A program made the translations under genes and the position numbers. DNA of 64,000 nt from Mesorhizobium sp. 1M-11 (GTDB taxonomy: Bacteria > Pseudomonadota > Alphaproteobacteria > Rhizobiales > Rhizobiaceae). The notes beneath the pieces were generated by a model, which worked only from the letters and a program-made list of their open reading frames with translations, searched no databases and had not been told where the DNA came from. This document shows, one piece after another, positions 6,037-13,996 of the stretch. The stretch covers positions 62,001 through 126,000 of the forward strand of contig NZ_LJSD01000014.1 in assembly GCF_001303895.1 (NCBI RefSeq). Reading direction: 5' to 3'. Numbering within the stretch: position 1 is the first letter of the stretch; each line of letters starts with the position of its first letter.

Positions 6037-8969
6037 TGTGCCTCGTCCCAGTTGTTGGCAGCGCGAGCGTCCACCTGCAGCGGAACCGACAGCGCAACCG
6101 CCGGCATGGCTGCGTTCTCCATGACCTCGCGCACAACAGGGATGGTCGCCTCGACCTCGCTTTCAACGGTCTCGAAGATCAGTTCGTCATGCACCTGCAG
6201 CAGCATGCGCGCTGAAAGTCCGGCGTCTTCCAGCGCCTGGTCGACGCGGATCATGGCACGGCGGATGATATCGGCGGCCGTGCCTTGCAGGCGGGCGTTG
6301 GTTGACGCGCGCTCATTGAAGGCGCGGATCGACGGGTTGGACGAACGGATTTCAGGATAGTGGATGCGCCGGCCGAAGATGGTCTCGACATAGCCCAACT
6401 CACGCGCGGATGCCTTGGTGGATTCGATGTAGTCGCGGATGCCCGGGAAACGTTCGAAGTACTTCTTGATGTAGTCGGACGCCTCTTCGCGTGGGATCGA
6501 GAGCTGGTTGGCCAGGCCAAAGGCCGAAATGCCGTAGATGATGCCGAAATTGATCGCCTTGGCACGGTTTCGGATTTCACGTGCCATGCCTTCGACGGGC
6601 GTATTGAACATCTCCGAAGCGGTCGCGGCGTGGATGTCGTCGCCATTGGCGAATGCCAGCTTCAACTGGGGAATGTCGGCGACATGGGCGAGCACACGCA
6701 GTTCGATCTGACTGTAGTCTGCCGAGATCAGCTTGTTGCCCTTGTCGGCTATGAAGGCTGTACGGATCTTACGCCCTTCGGCGGTGCGGATCGGTATGTT
6801 CTGCAGATTTGGCTCAGACGATGACAGACGTCCGGTCGTGGTGGCGGCGAGCGCATAGGATGTGTGCACGCGCTTGGTCTCCGGGTTCACATACTCCGGC
6901 AGCGCGTCCGTATAGGTCGATTTCAGCTTGGTGACCTGGCGCCAGTCGACGATCTTGCGCGGCAGCTCATGGCCTTCCGCCGCCAGTTCCTCCAGAACCT
7001 GCGCCGTGGTCGACCATTGGCCCGACTTCGTCTTGGTGCCGCCCGGCAGTTTCATCCGGTCGAACAGAATATCACCAAGCTGCTTCGGCGAACCGATGGT
7101 GAAGCGTTCGCCGGCAACCTGGTAGATTTCATCCTCGAGTGCCGCCGCACGCTGCGCGAAGTCTCCCGACAGCCGCGACAACATCTGCCGGTCGACGGAG
7201 ATGCCGCGTTCCTCCATCTTTGCCAGCGTCTCCACCAGCGGCCGTTCGAGCCGTTCATAGACCGAAGCAACCCGCTTCGCCGCAAGCTGAGGCTTCAGCA
7301 CCTGCCACAGCCGGAACGCGACATCGGCACCTTCGGCGGAATAGGAAGTCGCGCGGTCGATCTCGACGAAAGCGAAAGTCACCAGCTTCTTGCCGGAGCC
7401 GACAATGTCCTTGTAAGGGGTCATCGTGCGTCCGAGCCACTTGTCGGCCAGCGAGGCAATGTCGTGACCGCCTGCCGTGCCGCCATCGAGCACATAGGAC
7501 AAAAGCATCGCGTCGTCATAAGGCTGGAGCAGCAGGCCGTGCCGGCGCAGCACCAGCCAGTCATATTTCACATTGTGGCCGATCTTCAGCACCGACGGAT
7601 CCGCAAGCAGCGGAGCGATCGCCGCGCGTGCGTCGTCGAACGATATCTGTTGCGGCGCCATGCCGCCGCCGAGCAGGTCGTCTTCGGCGCTTCGATGCGT
7701 GAGCGGCACATAGGCAGCACGGCCGGGCCGTGTTGCCAGCGAGAAACCCACCAGATCCGCCTGCATCGGATCGAGCGATGTCGTCTCGGCGCGGAAAGCG
7801 ACGATGCCGGCCTCCCGGGCTTCCGCGACCCAGGACTGCAGCGTGGCCGCATCGCGGACGCAGACATAGGTCGTCGGATCGAACTTGGCCACCGCCGCTT
7901 GCTGGATGCGGGCCGCGACGAGCCCGGCCACAGTGCCTTCGACATTGCCTTGCGTGGCCGTTGCCACCGGGGTCGGTTCGGCAGCCGGCTGCTTTTGCAC
8001 GCCGGCACCGACGTCAGGCCCATGCGCGGTATCGCCGGTTTCGACCGTCAGCGCCGCCGCATCGATGGCCGCGACATCGGTGTCGGTCGCCTCGGCGACT
8101 CGCCGTGTCAGCGTGGTGAATTCCATCGCCTTCAGGAAGCTGATGAGCCGCGGACCGTTCGGGGGCTGCAGCACCAGGTCGTCCAGGCTCTCGACCACCG
8201 GGACATCGTTCTTGAGCGTCACCAGATCGCGCGAGATGCGGGCCTTGTCGGCGTTGTCGACGATCGACTGACGGCGCTTGTCCTGTTTGATCTCGCCGGC
8301 GCGGGCGAGCAGTGTGTCAAGGTCGCCGAACTGTTCCAGAAGCTGCGCCGCCGTCTTCGGACCGATGCCGGGCACGCCCGGCACATTGTCGACGGAGTCG
8401 CCGGTCAGAGCCTGCAGGTCGATCATCTTTTCGGGCGGCACGCCCCATTTCTCGATCACTTCGGGAATGCCGATCTGCTTGTCCTTCATCGGGTCGTACA
8501 TGCCGACGGCAGGTCCGACGAGCTGCATCAGGTCCTTGTCGGAGGAGATGATGGTGGCGTCGGCGCCGGCCTCGCGCGCCATACGTGAGTAGGTGGCGAT
8601 GAGGTCATCGGCCTCGAAACCCTCCATCTCGATGCAAGGCAGGTCGAATGCGCGGGTGGCCTCGCGGATGAGGCCGAATTGCGGGATCAAATCTTCCGGC
8701 GGCGCCGATCGATTGGCCTTGTATTCCGCATAGAGTTCGTTGCGGAAGGTCTTCGACGAATAGTCGAAGATGACGGCGAAATGGGTGGGTGTAATGCCGA
8801 CGCTGGTGTTGCGCGCGTCCTGCATCAGCTTCCACACCATGTTGCAGAAACCGAGCACCGCGTTGGTGGGCAGGCCGTCGGACTTACGGTTGAGCGGTGG
8901 CAGCGCATGATAGGCGCGGAAGATGTAGCCGGAGCCGTCGACAAGGAAAAGATGATCGCCTTTTTTCAT
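6033..8969 (-). CDS. polA: DNA polymerase I
   Basis: 978 residues with the full three-domain layout. The 5'-nuclease domain has FLVDGSGYIFRAYHALPPL, EGFEADDLIATY, SSDKDLMQL and the helix-hairpin-helix GDSVDNVPGVPGIGPKTAAQ. A 3'-5' exonuclease-like domain lies at about 380-590. The polymerase domain has motif A DYSQIELRVLAH, motif B RAKAINFGIIYG and motif C QVHDELIFE, all intact. In the exonuclease-like domain the Exo I site reads FRAET where E. coli has FDTET. Exo III reads YSAEGADV where E. coli has YAAEDADV. Two of the four metal ligands therefore appear replaced, which suggests weak or no proofreading. The start is the ATG at 8969; the frame runs on to 9113 but without homologous sequence. 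Confidence 0.97.
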   Translation of the reverse strand: MKKGDHLFLVDGSGYIFRAYHALPPLNRKSDGLPTNAVLGFCNMVWKLMQDARNTSVGITPTHFAVIFDYSSKTFRNELYAEYKANRSAPPEDLIPQFGLIREATRAFDLPCIEMEGFEADDLIATYSRMAREAGADATIISSDKDLMQLVGPAVGMYDPMKDKQIGIPEVIEKWGVPPEKMIDLQALTGDSVDNVPGVPGIGPKTAAQLLEQFGDLDTLLARAGEIKQDKRRQSIVDNADKARISRDLVTLKNDVPVVESLDDLVLQPPNGPRLISFLKAMEFTTLTRRVAEATDTDVAAIDAAALTVETGDTAHGPDVGAGVQKQPAAEPTPVATATQGNVEGTVAGLVAARIQQAAVAKFDPTTYVCVRDAATLQSWVAEAREAGIVAFRAETTSLDPMQADLVGFSLATRPGRAAYVPLTHRSAEDDLLGGGMAPQQISFDDARAAIAPLLADPSVLKIGHNVKYDWLVLRRHGLLLQPYDDAMLLSYVLDGGTAGGHDIASLADKWLGRTMTPYKDIVGSGKKLVTFAFVEIDRATSYSAEGADVAFRLWQVLKPQLAAKRVASVYERLERPLVETLAKMEERGISVDRQMLSRLSGDFAQRAAALEDEIYQVAGERFTIGSPKQLGDILFDRMKLPGGTKTKSGQWSTTAQVLEELAAEGHELPRKIVDWRQVTKLKSTYTDALPEYVNPETKRVHTSYALAATTTGRLSSSEPNLQNIPIRTAEGRKIRTAFIADKGNKLISADYSQIELRVLAHVADIPQLKLAFANGDDIHAATASEMFNTPVEGMAREIRNRAKAINFGIIYGISAFGLANQLSIPREEASDYIKKYFERFPGIRDYIESTKASARELGYVETIFGRRIHYPEIRSSNPSIRAFNERASTNARLQGTAADIIRRAMIRVDQALEDAGLSARMLLQVHDELIFETVESEVEATIPVVREVMENAAMPAVALSVPLQVDARAANNWDEAH

Positions 8970-9316
8970 GGCGATACGGGTAGCCCGGCAACAGGCGGCT
9001 GTCCATGGTTTAGGCCGCTGTGCCGCCGTCTCCTGACATTCTTCGAACAGGTTTGGACCGGATGCTCCCCAGGCCTCGTCGTCGCTGTCCCAGACAAGGT
9101 CGAAATGAAGCATCGGGGCACCGGTGGGTCTCCGGCCGAACAGTGCCGACCGAGGATCGCAGGCGATCCGTCAAAAGACTTGAGGCGGCTTTCCGGCTGC
9201 GGTCGCGCGCCGTCGTTGGCAAAAGATGATCGGCCTTGTTCCCGGCCCGAAACAGCCGATCATTGCTGCTGATGAGGCTGCTCACGGGCATGTTACGAAA
9301 GTGTAATGTTCGTGCC
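8970..9316. other. Upstream region of polA with no supported gene
   Basis: About 350 bp between the polA start and the promoter of the small RNA candidate. The polA frame stays open to 9113 and other short frames occur, but none has a recognisable domain or good start context. It presumably holds the polA promoter, which I cannot place confidently. Confidence 0.5.
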
Positions 9317-9345
9317 CTTGAATCGCCATGTTCGCCTCCACAAAT
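9317..9345 (+). promoter_or_regulatory. Putative sigma-70 promoter of the small RNA
   Basis: CTTGAA (9317-9322) and ACAAAT (9340-9345) are 17 bp apart, close to the rhizobial housekeeping pattern CTTGAC-N17-CTATAT. Transcription would start at about 9350-9353, directly before a series of hairpins ending in a strong terminator. Confidence 0.5.
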
Positions 9346-9349
9346 AAGG

Positions 9350-9497
9350 GTCCTCGGCAGTTTTCGCCGAAGTCCGGAACAAGGCCCGTCCCCCGCCTAT
9401 GCCGGACATCTGCGGCAGCCTTTCCCCCTCTCCGGGCTGCCGCATTGTTTCGAGTAGCGCCGCCGTGGTTCCCCCTCCACCACGGCGGCACTTTTTT
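9350..9497 (+). ncRNA. Candidate trans-acting small RNA next to polA (alpha-r7-like)
   Basis: About 148 nt with a promoter-like sequence in front and an intrinsic terminator at the end. Predicted stems are 9354-9358/9366-9370, 9372-9377/9402-9407, 9412-9420/9435-9443 (perfect 9 bp) and the terminator 9459-9468/9480-9489. Three loops carry C-runs (GTCCCCCGCC, TTTCCCCCTCTCC and TTCCCCCTCC). Such loops are typical of rhizobial sRNAs that pair with Shine-Dalgarno regions. As I recall, the S. meliloti alpha-r7 sRNA lies beside polA, which fits this position and length. The family assignment is an inference and no covariance model was run. Confidence 0.55.
9459..9497 (+). terminator. Intrinsic terminator of the small RNA
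   Basis: A perfect 10-bp GC-rich stem (GCCGCCGTGG, 9459-9468, with its complement 9480-9489) and an 11-nt C-rich loop are followed by six T (9492-9497). It lies inside or just before the 5' end of the next reading frame. Confidence 0.8.
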
Positions 9498-10442
9498 GGG
9501 AGCAGGATCATCACCGAAACAGCTGAAAAGACAGCGACCACGAAGGTCTCGAAAAGATCCAAGCGGCGCGCGTTGTTGCTCGTCAACCAGAAGGCGCGGC
9601 GTGGCGACATGCCGCTCGACGGCATTATCGAGAGATTGCGAACCGGTGGGCTGGAAGTGACGGTCGAGCCGTTTTCGGCGCTGCCGGAACTCGCTCGCGA
9701 TATCACAAGGCTGCGCGAACAGGCTGACTGCATCATCATCAGCGGTGGCGACGGTACTGTTTCGTCAGGCGCCATGGCTGTGATGGAAAGCGGGTTGCCG
9801 ATGGGCATCCTGCCGATGGGCACCGCCAACGACCTTGCCCGCACGCTCGGCCTGCCGATGGATATCATGCAGGCCGTCGATGTCATCGTCGGTGGCTACG
9901 AACGCCGTATCGATCTGGGTTCCGTCAACGGGCACGCTTTCTTCAACGTCGCCAGCATCGGGCTCTCGACACAATTGGCGCAGGGCTTGCAACCCAAGCT
10001 GAAAAAGCGCTGGGGCCGGCTGGGCTACGCCATCGCCGCGGCGCGCGTGCTGTTCAAGGTACGGCCCTTCACCGCCTGGATCCGCGAGAAGGGCGAGACG
10101 GTGCGGGTGAAGACCTTCCAGATCGCCGTCGGCAATGGCCGCCACTATGGCGGCGGTAATGTCGTTGAGGCGAGCGCGGCGATCGATGATGGTTTCCTCG
10201 ATCTCTACAGCCTCGAGATGAGCAATGTCTGGAAACTGGCGCTGATGCTGCGTTCCTTTCGCTCGGGCACGCATGGTGCGTGGAACGAGGTGAGGACGGC
10301 ACGTTGCGTGCAGTTCGACGTCACCACCAAGATGCCGCAGCCGGTGAATACGGACGGCGAGATCGTCACCTCGACGCCTGCTTCCTTCCTTGTCCATCCT
10401 GAAGCGATCGCCGTCTACGCGCCGCCAGGCACCGATGACTGA
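9465..10442 (+). CDS. Diacylglycerol kinase family lipid kinase (YegS/DagK-like)
   Basis: The body clearly belongs to the DAGK catalytic family: KRRALLLVNQKARRG, IIISGGDGTVSSGAMAVM (nucleotide-binding GGDGT), LPMGTANDLARTLG and a C-terminal VNTDGEI motif. Such enzymes phosphorylate diacylglycerol or a related lipid at the membrane. The start is unclear. The GTG at 9465 lies inside the terminator stem of the small RNA, and the ATG at 9399 lies inside the small RNA. No ATG, GTG or TTG follows until inside the domain. A GGGAGCAGG site stands just before ATC codons at 9508-9513, so a rare ATC start is possible. About 310-325 residues. Confidence 0.85.
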   Translation: MVPPPPRRHFFGSRIITETAEKTATTKVSKRSKRRALLLVNQKARRGDMPLDGIIERLRTGGLEVTVEPFSALPELARDITRLREQADCIIISGGDGTVSSGAMAVMESGLPMGILPMGTANDLARTLGLPMDIMQAVDVIVGGYERRIDLGSVNGHAFFNVASIGLSTQLAQGLQPKLKKRWGRLGYAIAAARVLFKVRPFTAWIREKGETVRVKTFQIAVGNGRHYGGGNVVEASAAIDDGFLDLYSLEMSNVWKLALMLRSFRSGTHGAWNEVRTARCVQFDVTTKMPQPVNTDGEIVTSTPASFLVHPEAIAVYAPPGTDD

Positions 10443-10490
10443 CGATAGAGCCAATCAGCTGGCCGTGGTTTTCTTTGGACAACGCTTCTA

Positions 10491-10593
10491 TTAGAGCGCC
10501 GCGCGTCCACTTGGACGCGCAAAGGACGCTCTAACATTTTGATTTGGCGCATGATCCTTTCCGAAAATCGATTTCGATTTTCGGGGTCATGCG
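10491..10593. repeat. Intergenic palindromic repeat, family B, copy 1
   Basis: A composite element. TTAGAGCG and CGCTCTAA (10491-10498, 10527-10534) flank an inner palindrome GCGCGTCC-ACTT-GGACGCGC. The linker ATTTTGATTTGGCGCATGAT leads to a second dyad of CCGAAAATCG with CGATTTTCGG. A reverse-oriented copy lies at 41617-41710 and shorter copies at 13887, 39631 and 59985. Confidence 0.8.
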
Positions 10594-10637
10594 ATAGGGT
10601 CGCCGCGGAATCGCCGTTTTAGATCAGAAGGCCCGCA

Positions 10638-12023
10638 ATGACCGCTCTCAATCCCGTCCTCGATCGTCTCGACAAGAACCTCGACCAGAGCCTCGATCGT
10701 CTGTTCGACCTGTTGAAGATCAAGTCGATTTCCACCGACCCAGCCTTTTCGGCCGATTGCCGCAAGGCTGCCGAATGGCTGGTGGCGGATCTGAAGTCGA
10801 TCGGTTTCGACGCTTCGGTGCGGGACACACCCGGTCATCCGATGGTGGTTGCCCACCATGATGGCCCGGCAGGTGCGCCGCATGTGCTGTTCTACGGTCA
10901 CTACGACGTGCAGCCGGTCGACCCGCTCAATCTGTGGCACGATGATCCGTTCGCGCCGGCGATGAAGGAGATCGAACCGGGCCGCAAGGTCATCACCGGC
11001 CGCGGCTCGGCCGACGACAAGGGACAGTTGATGACCTTCGTCGAGGCCTGCCGCGCCTGGAAAGCCGAGCATGGTTCTTTGCCTTGCCGCATCACCATCC
11101 TGTTCGAGGGCGAAGAGGAAAGCGGCTCGCCATCGCTGAAGCCGTTCCTCGATGCCAATGCCGAGGAACTGAAGGCGGATTTCGCGCTGGTCTGCGATAC
11201 CGGCATGTGGGACCGCGAAACCCCGGCCATCTCGACTGCGCTGCGCGGTCTCGTCGGCGAGGAAATCGTCATCAAGGCAGCCAACCGCGACCTGCATTCG
11301 GGCGAATTCGGTGGCGCCGCGGCCAACCCGATCCGCATCCTGGCCAGGATTCTGGCCGACATCCATGACGAGACCGGCCGTGTGACCATCCCTGGCTTCT
11401 ACGACGGTGTCGAAGAGACACCGTCGCAGGTGCTGAAATCGTGGGAAGCGCTGGGCGAGACGGCCGAGACCTTCCTTGGTCCGATCGGCCTTTCGGTTCC
11501 GGCGGGAGAGAAGGGCCGTTCGGTGCTGGAACTGGTGTGGGCGCGCCCGACCGCCGAGTTCAACGGCATCAATGGTGGTTACACCGGCAAGGGTTTCAAG
11601 ACGGTGATCGCGGCGGAGGCATCGGCAAAGGTCTCCTTCCGCCTCGTGCACAAGCAGGATCCGGACAAGATCCGCGCTGCCTTTCGCAAATTCGTCGAGA
11701 GCCGCCTGCCGGCGGACTGCTCGGTCGAATTCCACCCGCATGGCGGCTCGCCGGCGATCCAGCTTTCCTATGACTCACCATTCCTGACCAAGGCCAAGAA
11801 CGCGCTGTCGGATGAATGGCCGAAGCCGGCAGTGATGATCGCCATGGGTGGTTCGATCCCGATCGTCGGTGATTTCCAGAATTTCCTCGGCATGGAATCG
11901 CTGCTGGTCGGTTACGGCCTGTCGGATGACCGTATCCACTCGCCGAATGAGAAGTACGATTTGAGCTCGTTCCACAAGGGACAACGCTCCTGGGCGCGTA
12001 TCCTCGACGCGCTGACCCGTTGA
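10638..12023 (+). CDS. M20 family metallopeptidase (dipeptidase)
   Basis: 461 residues of the M20/ArgE/DapE/CPG2 family. Metal-binding motifs are visible: FYGHYDVQP (His and the Asp-xx-Pro pattern), GRGSADDKGQ (bridging Asp), FEGEEESGSP (catalytic Glu pair), VCDTGMW, and a late HSPNEKY (His). The dimerisation domain with NRDLHSGEFGG lies in the middle. It is a cytoplasmic zinc dipeptidase or related amidohydrolase; the substrate is not evident. RNase D begins 11 bp after its stop on the same strand, so the two are probably co-transcribed. Confidence 0.93.
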   Translation: MTALNPVLDRLDKNLDQSLDRLFDLLKIKSISTDPAFSADCRKAAEWLVADLKSIGFDASVRDTPGHPMVVAHHDGPAGAPHVLFYGHYDVQPVDPLNLWHDDPFAPAMKEIEPGRKVITGRGSADDKGQLMTFVEACRAWKAEHGSLPCRITILFEGEEESGSPSLKPFLDANAEELKADFALVCDTGMWDRETPAISTALRGLVGEEIVIKAANRDLHSGEFGGAAANPIRILARILADIHDETGRVTIPGFYDGVEETPSQVLKSWEALGETAETFLGPIGLSVPAGEKGRSVLELVWARPTAEFNGINGGYTGKGFKTVIAAEASAKVSFRLVHKQDPDKIRAAFRKFVESRLPADCSVEFHPHGGSPAIQLSYDSPFLTKAKNALSDEWPKPAVMIAMGGSIPIVGDFQNFLGMESLLVGYGLSDDRIHSPNEKYDLSSFHKGQRSWARILDALTR

Positions 12024-12034
12024 GAGCGCCGGCC

Positions 12035-12655
12035 ATGAGCACCATTCGCTTCCACAAGAACGATCTGCCCGATCTCAGCCACTACGACGTCGATGCGGTT
12101 GCCATCGACACCGAGACGCTGGGCCTCAACCCGCACCGTGACCGGCTCTGTGTCGTGCAGATCTCGCCTGGCGACGGCTCTGCCGACGTTATCCAGATCG
12201 CGCCTGGCCAGAAGAAGGCGCCGAACCTGGTCAGCCTGCTGAAAAACCGCAAGGTCACCAAGCTGTTCCATTTCGGCCGTTTCGATCTTGCCGTGCTCTA
12301 CAACGCCTTCGGCGTCATGCCGGAGCCGGTGTTCTGCACCAAGATCGCGTCGCGGCTGGTGCGCACTTATACCGACCGTCACGGGCTGAAGGACATCTGC
12401 CAGGAACTGCTTGGGGTCAGTCTGTCGAAGCAGCAGCAGTCCTCCGATTGGGCAGCGGAGACGCTTTCGCCGGAGCAACTCGAATATGCTGCCTCCGACG
12501 TGCTCTACCTGCATCGGCTGCGCGATGTGCTGGCCGGCCGATTGGAGCGCGACGGCAGGGTCAAGGAAGCCGACGCATGCTTCCGCTTCCTGCCGACCCG
12601 TGCCAAACTCGACCTCATGGGCTGGGACGAAGAGGATATTTTCGCCCACAGTTGA
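12035..12655 (+). CDS. rnd: Ribonuclease D, short form
   Basis: 206 residues forming one DEDDy 3'-5' exonuclease domain: Exo I AIDTETLGL, Exo II FHFGRFDLAVL and Exo III YAASDVLYLHRL (Tyr and Asp). E. coli RNase D is about 375 residues with two HRDC domains; these are absent here, which is common in Alphaproteobacteria. Its expected role is trimming the 3' end of tRNA and other stable RNA precursors. The ATG at 12035 follows the dipeptidase stop by 11 bp. Confidence 0.9.
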   Translation: MSTIRFHKNDLPDLSHYDVDAVAIDTETLGLNPHRDRLCVVQISPGDGSADVIQIAPGQKKAPNLVSLLKNRKVTKLFHFGRFDLAVLYNAFGVMPEPVFCTKIASRLVRTYTDRHGLKDICQELLGVSLSKQQQSSDWAAETLSPEQLEYAASDVLYLHRLRDVLAGRLERDGRVKEADACFRFLPTRAKLDLMGWDEEDIFAHS

Positions 12656-12675
12656 GGGCCGATGGAGGCTAGGAC

Positions 12676-12927
12676 ATGGCTGAAAGACAACCGATCGACA
12701 CCGCGCCGAAGGACGGCTCCAAGGTGACCGTCTACTGGACCGACGGCGACGGCGTGTTGAACGAATCCATCGCGCAGTACCGCTCGGCCGAGCGCCTCAA
12801 GGCCCTCGGCGGCGACGTCAATCCCGGCGATATCGGCTGGTGGGCGGCGATCGACGGCCATACCCAGAAGAAGATAGAACCGACAAGCTGGCGGCCTGCA
12901 TCCGACGACGAGGATGACGACGCCTAG
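12676..12927 (+). CDS. Conserved small acidic protein, unknown function
   Basis: 83 residues. The body reads QPIDTAPKDGSKVTVYWTDGDG and WWAAIDGHTQKKIEPTSWRP, and the tail is acidic (ASDDEDDDA). The IDTAPKDG and TSWRP segments recall small rhizobial and phage-borne proteins of the DUF551 kind, but I cannot assign a function. It starts 20 bp after the RNase D stop and may belong to that operon. Its TAG stop is the first part of a family A repeat (CTAGAGC). Confidence 0.7.
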   Translation: MAERQPIDTAPKDGSKVTVYWTDGDGVLNESIAQYRSAERLKALGGDVNPGDIGWWAAIDGHTQKKIEPTSWRPASDDEDDDA

Positions 12928-13007
12928 AGCATTTCCGTTTTTCACGGAAACGCGGAAACGCTCTTCCGGACGGAAAACCGTCACACACTTTCCGGGAACT
13001 GCTCTAG
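12926..13007. repeat. Intergenic palindromic repeat, family A, copy 2
   Basis: It runs from AGAGCATTTCC to GGGAACTGCTCTAG and includes the CGGAAACGCTCTTCCGGACGG core. The CTAGAGC left edge provides the stop codon of the upstream 83-residue gene. Confidence 0.8.
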
Positions 13008-13126
13008 CGCGGCGTTTTAAAGCGCGCTTGGCTTTTCTTGCTCGGTTGAACTATCGTCCCCGCATTGCAACCGGGGCCTGATTCGCAGCTTCGCCTGGTT
13101 TCGGCCCATGTTCGAGAGGGACTGCC

Positions 13127-13381
13127 ATGGGTGTCGAAAGTCTGATTGTCTTCCTCATCATCGGCGCGATTGCCGGCTGGCTAGCCGGCCTGATCGTCAA
13201 GGGCTTCGGCTTCGGCCTGATCGGCAATATCGTTGTCGGTATCGTCGGTGCCTTCATCGCAGGCTGGCTGTTTCCGGCGCTGGGCATCAGCCTGGGATCG
13301 GGTATCATTGCCTCGATCATTCACGCCGCGATCGGCGCGATCATTCTTCTGGTGCTGATCAGGCTGGTTAAACAGGCCTAG
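13127..13381 (+). CDS. GlsB/YeaQ/YmgE-family stress response membrane protein
   Basis: 84 residues with the glycine-rich, three-helix pattern of the transglycosylase-associated protein family: VFLIIGAIAGWLAGLIVKG, GFGLIGNIVVGIVGAFIAGWL and IIHAAIGAIILLVLIRLV. It is a small inner-membrane protein; family members are often stress-induced, with no defined biochemistry. GAGAGGGACTGCC precedes the ATG. The TAG stop merges with the next family A repeat. Confidence 0.9.
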   Translation: MGVESLIVFLIIGAIAGWLAGLIVKGFGFGLIGNIVVGIVGAFIAGWLFPALGISLGSGIIASIIHAAIGAIILLVLIRLVKQA

Positions 13382-13465
13382 AGCGTTTCACGGAAACGCT
13401 CTAGCTCTTTGTCCTACGCAATTCCGGACGGAAAACCGGCACACACTTTTCCTGGAATTGCTTTA
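13380..13465. repeat. Intergenic palindromic repeat, family A, copy 3
   Basis: It starts with the perfect dyad GAGCGTTTCACGGAAACGCTC and ends with CTGGAATTGCTTTAG. The TAG of the upstream gene lies in its left edge (CTAGAGCG). Confidence 0.85.
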
Positions 13466-13492
13466 GAACGCCTGCCGCGGCAGAAAAATGAA

Positions 13493-13528
13493 AAAGCCAT
13501 TCCCGGGCCTGTTCCTGGGAATGGCTTT
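13493..13528. terminator. Bidirectional terminator-like hairpin
   Basis: Perfect 12-bp arms (13493-13504 AAAGCCATTCCC; 13517-13528 its complement) surround a 12-nt loop. A-runs on the left become T-runs for minus-strand transcripts. It sits 30 bp after the stop of the minus-strand DUF982 gene, so it most likely ends that transcript. Confidence 0.65.
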
Positions 13529-13558
13529 CAAAACGGCCTTGTCCTATCCGGATCGACC

Positions 13559-13864
13559 TCAAGCGCTTCTGCGCATCGGCCTTTCATGGCTATGATCGAC
13601 CACATAGTGGCCAATCCTTTCATCGACGAGCATGCCGCTGATGCGGATGAAACCGGCAAAGGAGCGGCGCGCATCATCGGTGCTGATCTGGCCGGCATCG
13701 GCGGCAAGGCAGCAATTCATGGCGCAGTTGAAAACGGGGCCGCGACGCCCTGCAGGCCATTCACGCAAAAATGCGATCGCTTCGGCAACGCCTTCGATTT
13801 CTTTGATCGGATGGCCTGGTCCACGCGAAAGCCGCACCGGCACGACAAATTGCAGGCGGTTCAT
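13559..13864 (-). CDS. DUF982 domain protein
   Basis: 101 residues from the ATG at 13864, which has GGGAGG upstream. It matches the DUF982 pattern of rhizobial small proteins: VPVRLSRGPGHPIKEIEG, EAIAFLREWPAGRRGPVF, and an AMNCCLAADAGQISTDDARRSF-like stretch with a conserved Cys/Ala pattern. The function of DUF982 is unknown, and many copies occur per rhizobial genome. A longer frame reaches 13930 but runs through a repeat, so the shorter start is used. Confidence 0.8.
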   Translation of the reverse strand: MNRLQFVVPVRLSRGPGHPIKEIEGVAEAIAFLREWPAGRRGPVFNCAMNCCLAADAGQISTDDARRSFAGFIRISGMLVDERIGHYVVDHSHERPMRRSA

Positions 13865-13886
13865 TGGCAACCTCCCAGACATCAGC

Positions 13887-13930
13887 GCATGCTCCTTTCC
13901 GAAATCGATCCCGATTTCGGGGTCATGCAC
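13887..13930. repeat. Intergenic palindromic repeat, family B (short copy 2)
   Basis: CATGCTCCTTTCCGAAATCG followed by ATCCCGATTTCGGGGTCATGC. This is the second dyad of the family B element on its own, 23 bp upstream of the DUF982 gene start. Confidence 0.7.
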
Positions 13931-13938
13931 TGGAGCAG

Positions 13939-13996
13939 TTCACTGTACTCCTTTGTGAGGAGAGAGCTTCACTGTACTCCTTTGTGGGGAGAGCGA
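13939..13996. repeat. Two tandem copies of a 29-bp sequence
   Basis: TTCACTGTACTCCTTTGTG with GGAGAGAGC/GGGGAGAGC ends is repeated with a 29-bp period, starting at 13939 and 13968. The copies differ by about two bases. There is no coding role; it may be a recent slippage duplication. Confidence 0.75.

Noticed and set aside
6864..8588. Open frame of 574 codons on the plus strand across polA
   Set aside because: It is antisense to conserved polA sequence, has no recognisable domain and reflects high-GC codon bias.
9399..9464. N-terminal extension of the diacylglycerol-kinase-like protein from the ATG at 9399
   Set aside because: This segment is the small RNA and its terminator; the translated sequence is not protein-like.
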